From assembly GCA_020161245.1 (NCBI GenBank), contig JAIUOK010000029.1, positions 1 to 60,363 on the forward strand: a DNA stretch of 60,363 bases, written 5' to 3'. The notes under the pieces were generated by a model, which did no database searches, had not been told where the DNA came from, and saw nothing but the letters and a program-made list of their open reading frames with translations. Shown here in pieces: positions 52,719 to 60,363 of this stretch. This DNA is from Actinomycetota bacterium (GTDB taxonomy: Bacteria > Actinomycetota > Actinomycetes > S36-B12 > CAIYMF01). Position numbers and translations under genes: made by a program. Numbering within the stretch: the stretch's first letter is position 1; every line of letters begins with the position of its first letter.

Positions 52719-55700
52719 ATGCGCGACAACGAGTGGCTGTTCCGGGGGCGGTACGGCCGCTTCCACGAGGAGCTCGTCGCGCCGAGCATCTACCCGCAGC
52801 GGCACCGGCTGACGGTCTCCGCGTGGCGGGTGCCCGACGAGCCGGTGCCCTTCGACGTCGCCGTCGCGCAGGACTACCAGCCGTTCGAGATCGGCACGGC
52901 GTGGGGCCGGGCGTGGAGCACGATGTGGCTGCACGTCACCGGGCAGGTACCGGAGGCGTGGCTCGACGGCCGCAGCATCGAGATCGTCATGGACCTCGGC
53001 TTCCGAGCGCAGATGGAGGGCGGCCAGGCCGAGGGCCTCGCCTTCCGCCCGGACGGCAGCATCATCAAGGCCATCGAGCCGTTCAACCGGTACGTCCCGG
53101 TCGAGGATGCCGAAGGCGGCGTCATCGACTTCTACCTCGAGATGGCGGCCAACCCGGAGGTGGGCATCGGCGGGTCGTGGCACCCGTCGCCCTACAGCCA
53201 CAAGGGGATCGTCCCCGACGAGCCGCTGTACGTCCTGCGCCAGATGGACGTCGCCGTGCGCGACGACACGGTGTGGGAGCTCGACCAGGACCTCCAGGTG
53301 CTGCGCGAGCTGCTCGACGAGCTGCCGCCGGACCTGCCGCGCCGGGCCGACATCGTGGCCGGCCTCAACCGCGCCATCGACGCCGTCGACCCCGCCGACG
53401 TAGCGGGCACCGCAGCCGACGCGCGCGCGGTGCTCGCGCCGGTGCTCGCGAGCCCGGCGTACGCCAGCGCCCACCGCATCGTCGCCACCGGGCACGCGCA
53501 CATCGACTCCGCCTGGCTGTGGCCTGTGCGCGAGACGGTCCGCAAGTGCGCCCGCACGTTCGCCAACGTCATCGCGCTCATGGACGAGCACGACGACATG
53601 GTCTTCTCCTGCTCGAGCGCCCAGCAGTACCTCTGGATCAAGCAGTACTACCCCGGCCTGTGGGAGCGGCTGAAGGAGAAGGTGGCCGCTGGGCAGTTCG
53701 TGCCCGTGGGCGGGATGTGGGTCGAGTCCGACACCAACATGCCTGGCTCCGAGGCGCTGGCCCGCCAGTTCGTGCTGGGCAAGAAGTTCTTCATGGACGA
53801 GTTCGGCGTCGAGCCGCTCGAGGTGTGGCTCCCGGACTCCTTCGGCTACACCGGTGCGCTGCCGCAGGTGGCGCGGGCGGCCGGGGCGCGCTGGTTCTTC
53901 ACGCAGAAGATGTCCTGGAGCGAGGTCAACCAGATCCCGCACCACACCTTCCAGTGGGAGGGCATCGACGGCACGCGGATCTTCACCCACTTCCCGCCGG
54001 TCGACACCTACAACTCGCGGCTGGCCGGCTTCGAGCTGGCGAAGGCCGAGCGCCAGTACAAGGAGCAGGGCCACGGCACGATGTCGATCGTGCCCTTCGG
54101 CTACGGCGACGGGGGCGGCGGGCCGACCCGCGAGATGGTCGCCCGGGCACGGCGCACCGCCGATCTCGAGGGCTCGCCGAAGGTGCGCATCGGGTCGCCC
54201 CGCGAGTTCTTCGAGGAGGCCGAGGCCGAGCTCGAGCGCCCGTACACGTGGGTCGGCGAGATGTACCTGGAGAACCACCGGGGCACCTACACCTCGCAGG
54301 GCCAGACCAAGCGCGGCAACCGCCGCAGCGAGCACGCGCTGCGCGCAGCCGAGCTGTGGGCCACCACGGCTGCGGTCCGCACCGGCCTGCCCTACCCGGC
54401 CGAGGAGCTCGAGGAGATCTGGCAGACCGTCCTGCTGCAGCAGTTCCACGACATCCTCCCCGGCAGCTCGATCGCCTGGGTGCACCGCGAGGCCGAGACC
54501 AACTACGGCCGGGTGCTCGAGCGGCTCGACGCGATAGTGAGCCGCTCGGTCGCGGAGCTGGCCGGCGACGGCGAGACGCCGCTCGTCGTGAACTCCGCGC
54601 CCGTCCCGCTCGAGGGCGTGGCCCCGTTCTCGGTGGTCCCCGCGCCCGCTCCGCCGGACGCCGGCCCCGTGAGCATGGCTGGCGACCCGGCGTCGGGCCT
54701 GGTGCTCGACAACGGGGTGCTGCGGGTCACCGTCGACGCCGACGGCCACCTCTCCTCGCTGGTCGATCTGCGCGCCGACCGCGAGGTCGTCCCGGCCGGG
54801 CGTGTGGGAGGCCTCCTCCAGCTGCACAACGACCGGCCGTCGATGTACGAGGCGTGGGACATCGACGCCCACATCAGGCGGCGCACCGACGACGTGACGG
54901 CCGCGGAGTCGGTCACGGTCGTCGAGAAGAGCGACGACGCCATCACGGTCGAGGTCGTCAGGCGGTTCCGCGAGTCCTCGGTGGTGCAGCGGATGACGCT
55001 GGCCCGAGGCAGCGACGCGCTGAGGTTCGTCCTCGACATCGACTGGCACGAGCAGCGCACGCTGCTCAAGCTCGCGTTCCCCACCGACGTGCTCACCGAC
55101 CGGGCGGCGTCGGAGTGCGCCTTCGGCTACCACTGGCGCACCACGCACACCAACACCAGCTGGGACATGGCCAAGCACGAGACGGTGGCGCACCGGTGGG
55201 TGCACGTCGGCGAGCCGGGCTTCGGCGTCGCCGTGGCCAACGACTCCACCTACGGCCACGACATCGTCCGCGAGCAGTACGGCGCCGACGGCCCGGTGGG
55301 CACCACCGTGAGGCTGTCGCTCGTCCGCGGCCCGAAGTTCCCCGACCCCGACACCGACCAGGGCCACCACCGGCTGCAGGTGTCGCTCGTCGTGGGGGCC
55401 GGCATCGCCGACGCCGTGCTCGAGGGCCAGCGGCTCAACCAGGCCCTGCGCCACGTGCAGGGAGCGGCTCCGGTCGAGCCCCTGGTCTCCGCCGACCCGG
55501 AGTCGGCGATCGTCGAGGCGGTCAAGATGGCCGAGGACGGCTCCGGCGACGTCGTCGTCCGCCTCTACGAGCCCCTCGGACGCCGTGCCGCCACGCCGGT
55601 GGGCGTCTCCTTCGGCTTCGACCGCGTGGTGCGCACCGACCTGCTCGAGCGCGAGATCGGTGCAGCCGAGGCCGACGAGGCGGGCGTGGTCCGGCTGCAG

Positions 55701-55754
55701 CTCAGGCCGTTCGAGATCGTGACGCTGCGGTACTCGGGGGTCCGGCAGCCGTGA
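52719..55754 (+). CDS. GH38 alpha-mannosidase
   Basis: 1,011 residues, normal for bacterial GH38. The N-terminal beta domain covers about 1-250. Zinc site GHAHIDSAWLWP is at 258-269 (His261, Asp263 among ligands). Nucleophile region LPDSFGYTGALPQ carries Asp373. LLQQFHDILPGSSIAWVHRE (about 571-590) is the next zinc-His segment. All-beta C-terminal domains follow. It removes alpha-linked mannose from glycans or oligosaccharides. No signal peptide, so it works on imported substrate in the cytoplasm. ATG 52719 with AGAGAGG upstream. The stop overlaps the next gene by 4 nt (GTGA). Confidence 0.93.
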   Translation: MRDNEWLFRGRYGRFHEELVAPSIYPQRHRLTVSAWRVPDEPVPFDVAVAQDYQPFEIGTAWGRAWSTMWLHVTGQVPEAWLDGRSIEIVMDLGFRAQMEGGQAEGLAFRPDGSIIKAIEPFNRYVPVEDAEGGVIDFYLEMAANPEVGIGGSWHPSPYSHKGIVPDEPLYVLRQMDVAVRDDTVWELDQDLQVLRELLDELPPDLPRRADIVAGLNRAIDAVDPADVAGTAADARAVLAPVLASPAYASAHRIVATGHAHIDSAWLWPVRETVRKCARTFANVIALMDEHDDMVFSCSSAQQYLWIKQYYPGLWERLKEKVAAGQFVPVGGMWVESDTNMPGSEALARQFVLGKKFFMDEFGVEPLEVWLPDSFGYTGALPQVARAAGARWFFTQKMSWSEVNQIPHHTFQWEGIDGTRIFTHFPPVDTYNSRLAGFELAKAERQYKEQGHGTMSIVPFGYGDGGGGPTREMVARARRTADLEGSPKVRIGSPREFFEEAEAELERPYTWVGEMYLENHRGTYTSQGQTKRGNRRSEHALRAAELWATTAAVRTGLPYPAEELEEIWQTVLLQQFHDILPGSSIAWVHREAETNYGRVLERLDAIVSRSVAELAGDGETPLVVNSAPVPLEGVAPFSVVPAPAPPDAGPVSMAGDPASGLVLDNGVLRVTVDADGHLSSLVDLRADREVVPAGRVGGLLQLHNDRPSMYEAWDIDAHIRRRTDDVTAAESVTVVEKSDDAITVEVVRRFRESSVVQRMTLARGSDALRFVLDIDWHEQRTLLKLAFPTDVLTDRAASECAFGYHWRTTHTNTSWDMAKHETVAHRWVHVGEPGFGVAVANDSTYGHDIVREQYGADGPVGTTVRLSLVRGPKFPDPDTDQGHHRLQVSLVVGAGIADAVLEGQRLNQALRHVQGAAPVEPLVSADPESAIVEAVKMAEDGSGDVVVRLYEPLGRRAATPVGVSFGFDRVVRTDLLEREIGAAEADEAGVVRLQLRPFEIVTLRYSGVRQP

Positions 55755-57184
55755 TCCCTGTCGTCGGCGCGGAGGCTCCCCGCCGCCGCGCCGCTCCGGC
55801 GTTCTGGGCTCGCGGGGACGACGGGGCTGCGCTGCTGCGCGTGCACGACGCCGCGCTGCTGACGCTCGAGCACAACGTCGTCGCGGGGGACGAGGCGCCG
55901 TTCCTGCGCGCGGGCGGCGGCTACCCCGACCCGTGGACCCGCGACGCGGCGCTCAACGCCTGGCTGGCGGCGAGCCTGCTCATGCCCGACGTCGCCCGGA
56001 GCACGCTGCTGGCCGTCACGGAAGAATCCGAGGGCGGCCGGGTCGTGGCGCAGGACGACCAGTGGTGGGACCAGATGGTGTGGGCGGTCGCGGCGCACCA
56101 CCACGTCCTGGTCACGGGCGACACGGAGTTCCTCCGCGAAGCGCAGGGCATCGCGGTGCGCACACTGGCGCTCCGCGAGGATCACCAGCGGGCCGACGGG
56201 CTCTTCCGAGGGCCGGCGGTCATGCAGGACGGCATCTCCGGGTACCCCCGGGAGCTGCTCGATCCGGCGCTGGAGCACGACTCGTTCGTGCTCTCGCACC
56301 CGCGCTCGCACGGCGTCGTGTGCCTGTCGACCAACGCCTTGCACGTGCTCGCCTACGACGCGGTGGCCGGGATGTCCGCGCTGCTCGGCGACGACCCGGC
56401 TCGCTACCGCGCGTCGGCCGACGCGCTGCGCGCGCGCACCTGGGCGGCGTTCTGGAACGCGGGCACCGGCCGGCTCGACTACGTGGTCGACCCGGCTAGC
56501 GGCGAGCGCTTCGCCTACGACGAGGCGCTCGGCCTCGCCCTGGCGCTGCTGGCCGGCGTCGTCCCCGCTGGGACCGCGGGCGAGGTCGTGCGCTCGCTGC
56601 ACCGGTCGTCGCACGGCGTCGTCAACGTCTGGCCGCACACCGACGGCTACACCGACGCGCGTCCGTCGCGCCACGGCGCCATGTGCTGGCCGATGGTCAT
56701 GGGTGTCTGGGCCTGGGCCGTGGCCGCGACGGGCGACGCCGCCTCCTTCGGCGACGACCTGCTGCATCTCGCGCACCTGCTCGACTCCTCCGACGGCCTG
56801 TACGAGCTGTACGACCCGGTGACCGGACGACCCGACGGGGGCTGGCAGGCGCTGCGCGAGTGGCGCTCGGAGCCGCACCAGACCTGGTCGGCGTCCGGCT
56901 ACCTCGGGGCGCTGCTGCACGGGCTGGTGGGGCTGCGGCCCGCCGCGGACGGTCTGCGGTTCGCACCCGTGGTGCCGGCCTGGGCCTCCGGCGCGTGGCT
57001 GCGCGACCTGCCCTACCGGGGCGCGCGGATCGACGTGACGCTCGCCGGGGAGGGCGCCGTCCTCGCCGAGGTGCGGGTGGACGGCGAGCCCGTGCCGGTG
57101 GACGCTGCCGTGCACGTCCCCGCCCACGCCGAAGGAGCGGTGCGCGTGGATCTGTGCTGCACCCCGTCGAGAGGATCACGATGA
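55751..57184 (+). CDS. Six-hairpin (alpha/alpha)6 glycosidase, debranching/GH63-like
   Basis: 477 residues from the GTG overlapping the alpha-mannosidase stop. An (alpha/alpha)6 toroid is indicated by repeated paired helices: GGYPDPWTRDAALNAWLAAS (about 57-76) with a likely acid, QWWDQMVWAVAAHHHVLVTG near 100, LSTNALHVLAYDAVAGMSAL near 195, HGAMCWPMVMGVWAWAVAAT near 310, and SEPHQTWSASGYLGALLHGL near 378. It resembles amylo-alpha-1,6-glucosidase and GH63-type enzymes, but the exact family and substrate are uncertain. The position between alpha-mannosidase and alpha-galactosidase suggests it removes a third linkage type from the same glycan. Confidence 0.75.
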   Translation: MIPVVGAEAPRRRAAPAFWARGDDGAALLRVHDAALLTLEHNVVAGDEAPFLRAGGGYPDPWTRDAALNAWLAASLLMPDVARSTLLAVTEESEGGRVVAQDDQWWDQMVWAVAAHHHVLVTGDTEFLREAQGIAVRTLALREDHQRADGLFRGPAVMQDGISGYPRELLDPALEHDSFVLSHPRSHGVVCLSTNALHVLAYDAVAGMSALLGDDPARYRASADALRARTWAAFWNAGTGRLDYVVDPASGERFAYDEALGLALALLAGVVPAGTAGEVVRSLHRSSHGVVNVWPHTDGYTDARPSRHGAMCWPMVMGVWAWAVAATGDAASFGDDLLHLAHLLDSSDGLYELYDPVTGRPDGGWQALREWRSEPHQTWSASGYLGALLHGLVGLRPAADGLRFAPVVPAWASGAWLRDLPYRGARIDVTLAGEGAVLAEVRVDGEPVPVDAAVHVPAHAEGAVRVDLCCTPSRGSR

Positions 57185-58818
57185 GCACTCCCGTCCTCGC
57201 CGGGGCCGTCCTGGCCACGGGCACGGCGCCGCACGCGGAGGCTGCGGGCGTGGTCGAGCGCCGGACCGCGGAGCAGCTCGACGTCGCGCTGGGCCGCGTC
57301 GTGCGGTGCTCGATGACCGCGCTCGCCGACGCCGTCGACGACGACGCGCCGGTCGAGACGGACAGCCTGCTCACCGCCGTGGTGGCGCTCGACCCAGGCG
57401 AGTGGACGGCGCACTGGTTCGTGTCCGACTGGGGCGACGAGTTCACGCCGCGCAGCGCCCGCGTCGCAGACGGCGCGCGGTGGTCGTCGACGACCGGCCG
57501 CTCGTCGAAGGGCACCCATCCGTGGGTGCTGTTCGAGCGCGCCGGCGGCACCTCCGTCATCGTGGCTCCCGCGTGGAGCGGCAACTGGCTGGTCACCGCG
57601 TCGGTCGGGCCCGACGGCCGTGCAACGGTGCGCGCCGGGATCTCGGACTGGAAGTTCAGCCGGCGCCTGTCGGCCTCGCGCCCGTTCCGGGCCCCCGAGG
57701 TGTACGTGGCCTCGGGCAGCGACCGCTGGCAGGCCGCCGCCGCACTCGCCGAGGCGGTCGGCCACCACGTCGTGCCCGCCAACCCGTGGACCGACTCGGT
57801 GCCAGCCGCGTGGAACCACTGGTGGCCCTACGAGGACGCCGAGATCGACGAGGCCACGTTCCTCGACAACGTGGTGGTCGCCGAGTCGCTCGGCCTCGAC
57901 GTCAGCACCCTCGACGCGGGCTGGTTCGGCGTCGCCGACGCGTCGTCGTTCTGGGAGAAGGTGCGCGGCGACTGGCACCTCGAGAACACCGAGCGGTTCC
58001 CCCGAGGTCTGGCGTCGCTGGGGGAGTCCGTGCGCGAGCGCGGCACCGCCATGGGCATCTGGATCGAGGCCGAGGCCGTCGGCGTCGACGCCGAGCTCAA
58101 CCGGCTGCGGCCCGAGATCCTCGCGCGTCGCGAGGACGACCCGCCGGCCTTCCCCATCGACGCCTCGGACCCCGGGTGGCTGGGGTACGTGTGCATGGGC
58201 TCGCCCGCAGGTCGCGACCACGTGCGCGCGAGCATCGAGCGGCTGCTCGACCGCACGGGCGCACGGTGGATCAAGCTCGACTTCAACCTCGACCCTGGCG
58301 CCGGGTGCTCCCGCACCGACCACGGCCACGACGCGGGCGACGGCCTGTACGAGCACTACCGCGGGCTCTACGCCGTGCTCGACGCCGTCCGCTCGTCGCG
58401 GCCCGAGCTGCTCGTGGAGTCGTGCTCGTCCGGCGGTCTGCGCATCGACCTCGGGATCCTGTCGCACCTGCACTGCTCGTTCCTGTCGGACCCCGACTGG
58501 ACCGAGTTCCAGCTGCAGCTGCTGTGGGGCGCGTCGCAGATGCTGCCGGCCCTCGCGATCCTGCACTTCTCCGAGTCGCAGTGGCGCACCTACCACCCGC
58601 TGCAGAACTACGAGCCCGACGAGCAGGCGCTGCCGGCCTTCGACACGGCCATGCGGGCAGTGCTGCTCCACCGCTTCGCGGTGTCGTACAAGCTGCGCGG
58701 CTTCTCGCCCGAGCTGCGGGCCCGGCTCGCCGAGCACGTCGCCATGTACAGCGAGCACGCGGCACCGCTCATCGCGGACCGCGCCGTGATCCGCCCGCTC
58801 ACCGCCCAGCCGCTGCGC
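57181..58818 (+). CDS. GH36 alpha-galactosidase, 3'-truncated at the contig junction
   Basis: About 545 residues remain of a GH36 enzyme of some 580-700. The N-terminal beta-sandwich covers 1-200. The TIM barrel starts AAWNHWWPYEDAEID; the nucleophile region ARWIKLDFNLDPG has Asp367 (KxDxN-type), LLVESCSSGGLRID is conserved, and SDPDW (436-440) carries the likely acid/base. The barrel ends IADRAVIRPLTAQPLR. A further C-terminal beta domain is expected but the frame enters foreign DNA near 58,800-58,818 and then runs on 34 nonsense codons. ATG overlaps the previous stop by 4 nt. Confidence 0.88.
58795..58818. other. Junction between actinobacterial and proteobacterial DNA
   Basis: To the left the plus strand encodes GH36 alpha-galactosidase in actinomycete codon use. 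To the right the minus strand encodes a proteobacterial-type hydrolase whose frame is sensible up to about here and then reads antisense to the GH36 gene. Both proteins are cut in conserved regions. No repeat, integrase, tRNA or insertion sequence marks the site. The exact base cannot be fixed because both frames stay plausible over about 20 bases. Confidence 0.75.
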
Positions 58819-59072
58819 GAATACCCCGACTGCGCGACCGCCCAGCCGCGCTCGACGAGCGCGCGCAGCGGTTCGTACAGCGGACGTCCCGTGTCGAAGC
58901 GGACGTCGCCGACCGAATAGCCGTGGAAATAGACGACGAGGCCGCGATTCCAGTGTCCGGGCAGGTCGATGCGGTACGCCGCGCCGTCGAGCGTGCCGGA
59001 TTCGGTGCGCGGCTCGGCGGCATGGCCGGCCACGGCCAGCAGGAGGACGGCGAAGAAGAGGGCGAGGCGCAT
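58800..59072 (-). CDS. Exported alpha/beta-hydrolase-like protein, 3'-truncated
   Basis: The first 91 residues from ATG 59072: signal peptide MRLALFFAVLLLAVAGHAAE, then DGAAYRIDLPGHWNRGLVVYFH, given here in part (YRIDLPGHWNRGLVVYFHGY), the HGY oxyanion segment, and ERGWAVAQSGYSRSGWAV. This is the start of an exported hydrolase or lysophospholipase-like protein of the kind found in Xanthomonadaceae. The nucleophile elbow would lie beyond the junction and is missing. It follows cydB in the same direction after 89 bases. Confidence 0.7.
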
Positions 59073-59161
59073 GGCGGACTCCGCGGGGTTCGCGAGGAGC
59101 GTAGCGGCGCAGGCAAGCGAAGGAAACACGTGCTGGCCGCGCGCGAACCGCGCCGCGCGGA

Positions 59162-60214
59162 TCAGTCGTAGCGCAGCTCGTCCGCCTTGCCCCAGAACAC
59201 GCGGTACGAATACGCCGAGTAGGCGAGGATCGTCGGCAGCACGATGACCGTGCCGTAGAAGATCATCCACAGCGATTCGGTCGAACTCGCCGCTTCGGCG
59301 GCAGTGAGGCGATCGACCAGCAGGTACGGGTAGAGGCTGTAGGCGAGGCCGATGAAGGCGAGCACGAAAACGCCGACGGCGGCGACGAACGGTTGCGAAC
59401 TGCGGTAGCGGCGCGGGAAATCGGCGGCCACGCCGGTGGCCGCGAGCGATTCCAGGCGCGTGCGTGCATCGTTGCGCAGCGTTGCCAGCACGCGGTGGAT
59501 GCGCAGGAACAGTAGGGCGCTGGCCAGCGGGATCGGCGCGAGCCAGAACGCATCGGGCAAGGCCAGCCACTTGTGCCAGATGCGCGTGCTCGCGAGCGGC
59601 GTCGCCAGCGACACCGCGATCACGCCGATGCCGGTCAGCCACCAGCCCGTGCGCGCCCAGTCGATCGCGCGCCGGCGCAATTCACCGCGCGTCTTCATGA
59701 CGAGCCAGGTCGCGCCGAGCAGCACGTAGCCGGCCGCGAGGCAGACCGCGATCAATACGGCGAAGCCGTAGCCCCAGGCGTCTGCGCGGAAGCCGGTGAT
59801 CATGTGGCCGAGCATGAAGCCCTGCGCGAGCGAGGCCAGCAGCGAGCCACCCCAGAACGCGCGATCCCACCACGCGCGATGCCCGTCGCCTGCCTTGACG
59901 CGGAAATCGAAGGCGACTCCGCGCAGGATCAGCCCGGTCAGCATCAGCGCGACGGGCAGGTACAGCGCGCCGAGGATCGCGCCGTGCGCGCCCGGGAACG
60001 CGATCAGCAGGATGCCGACGCCGAGCACGAGCCAGGTTTCGTTGGCGTCCCAGAACGGGCCGATCGTCGCGATCATGCGCTCGCGCTCGTCCGCCGACGC
60101 GCCGCGGAACAGGATGCCGACGCCGAGGTCGTAGCCGTCGAGCACGACGTAGAGCAGCATCGACAGCGCCATCGCGAACAGGAAGAACAGCGGCAGCCAT
60201 TCCTGCGCGTTCAT
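59162..60214 (-). CDS. cydB: Cytochrome bd-type ubiquinol oxidase subunit II
   Basis: 350 residues, eight to nine membrane helices. Family pieces are YVVLDGYDLGVGILFRGA (about 22-39), IGPFWDANETWLVLGVGILLIAFPGAHG (in runs, 51-78, the most conserved part), RGVAFDFRVKAGD near 98, and SLLASLAQGFMLGHMITG near 124. It anchors the heme subunit CydA in the inner membrane quinol oxidase, a high-affinity or cyanide-tolerant terminal oxidase. ATG overlaps the cydA stop by 4 nt (ATGA). Codon use and sequence style are proteobacterial, unlike the rest of the window. Confidence 0.95.
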   Translation of the reverse strand: MNAQEWLPLFFLFAMALSMLLYVVLDGYDLGVGILFRGASADERERMIATIGPFWDANETWLVLGVGILLIAFPGAHGAILGALYLPVALMLTGLILRGVAFDFRVKAGDGHRAWWDRAFWGGSLLASLAQGFMLGHMITGFRADAWGYGFAVLIAVCLAAGYVLLGATWLVMKTRGELRRRAIDWARTGWWLTGIGVIAVSLATPLASTRIWHKWLALPDAFWLAPIPLASALLFLRIHRVLATLRNDARTRLESLAATGVAADFPRRYRSSQPFVAAVGVFVLAFIGLAYSLYPYLLVDRLTAAEAASSTESLWMIFYGTVIVLPTILAYSAYSYRVFWGKADELRYD

Positions 60215-60363
60215 ATGCCGACCTTGTGTTCGACCGGATCCGCCGCCTGCACGCGATCGCCGTGCGCCGCCTTGCGTGCCATGTGGAACAGCACGCCGAC
60301 GTAGGCCACGATCAGCACGCCATACAGCGCGAGGTAGCCCGCCAGCGAAAGGCCGATCATCGG
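60211..60363 (-). CDS. cydA: Cytochrome bd-type ubiquinol oxidase subunit I, C-terminal fragment
   Basis: The last 50 codons of the gene, open to the window edge: a final membrane helix LAGYLALYGVLIVAYVGVLF, then HMARKAAHGDRVQAADPVEH and KVGI. The layout matches the C-terminal helix of CydA/CioA, and the immediate cydB overlap confirms it. The heme and quinol sites lie outside the window. Confidence 0.85.
   Translation of the reverse strand, partial: PMIGLSLAGYLALYGVLIVAYVGVLFHMARKAAHGDRVQAADPVEHKVGI

Noticed and set aside
58819..58920. C-terminal 34 codons of the GH36 frame after the junction.
   Set aside because: The residues are antisense to the exported hydrolase and match no GH36 C-terminal domain.
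58800..60363. Horizontal transfer of cydAB into the actinomycete.
   Set aside because: Both boundary genes are broken with no mobile element or repeat, and codon use on the right is fully proteobacterial; a chimeric assembly is simpler.

Overview
The window is two pieces of DNA from different kinds of organism. Positions 1 to about 58,800 are very GC-rich and read as an actinomycete. The evidence is frequent GTG starts, strong G/C bias at codon position 3, a SigA/HrdB-type housekeeping sigma factor with an Ala/Lys/Pro-rich N-terminus, a DUF4192 protein, an F420-type LLM flavin oxidoreductase, and many genes whose -10 box lies exactly six bases before the start codon, as expected for leaderless mRNAs. 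I cannot name the genus. Positions about 58,800 to 60,363 differ in codon use (more GAA, AAT and TTC/GCG mixtures). They carry the end of cydA, a complete cydB and the start of a secreted hydrolase, and resemble a gammaproteobacterium of the Xanthomonadales/Lysobacterales. Both genes at the boundary are cut in mid-protein, so I read it as an assembly or mixed-sample chimera.

Layout. 0-3.2 kb: the end of a secreted Ig-like repeat protein, a lipoprotein and a small membrane protein. 3.2-6.1 kb: a GntR regulator overlapping an ACC deaminase gene (acdS), then a region of gene remnants and an alpha/beta hydrolase. 6.4-11.7 kb: two tandem PAS-GGDEF diguanylate cyclases and an ATP-grasp protein. 11.8-17.2 kb (minus): two small membrane proteins and sbcDC. 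17.4-20.1 kb: a DUF429 protein, formate-tetrahydrofolate ligase and an I78 inhibitor-like protein. 20.1-24.8 kb (minus): a MoaD-like sulfur carrier paired with a BNR-repeat protein, an amidohydrolase, a small transcript with a microprotein, and a membrane GGDEF protein. 24.9-31 kb: a YdeI-like protein, HrpA helicase and two membrane proteins. 31-35.8 kb: a VOC protein, a PlsC acyltransferase divergent from a DinB-like protein, a small hypothetical protein and DUF4192. 34.7-38.5 kb: an acyltransferase-patatin pair, a PKD-like secreted protein and a degenerate EAL protein. 38.6-44.6 kb: a universal stress protein, an HhH-GPD protein, rpoD, an LLM oxidoreductase, an SQR-like flavoprotein and an MBL hydrolase. 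44.7-52.5 kb: secreted proteins and lipoproteins, an overlapping operon of two Gfo/Idh/MocA oxidoreductases and a hydrolase, and a C69 peptidase. 52.5-58.8 kb: a three-gene glycosidase operon (GH38 alpha-mannosidase, six-hairpin glycosidase, GH36 alpha-galactosidase).

How genes fit together. Four genes touch cyclic-di-GMP: three GGDEF proteins with intact catalytic and RxxD inhibitory motifs, and one EAL-like protein lacking the catalytic residues. The glycosidase genes overlap by 4 nt, lack obvious signal peptides, and sit behind a strong promoter (TTGACT-N17-TAATTT) with a perfect palindrome in the spacer, which suggests a repressor-controlled cytoplasmic pathway for imported mannose/galactose-containing oligosaccharides. 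GntR-acdS looks like a self-contained regulated unit for using the plant ethylene precursor ACC. No tRNA, rRNA, CRISPR array, prophage or insertion sequence was seen.
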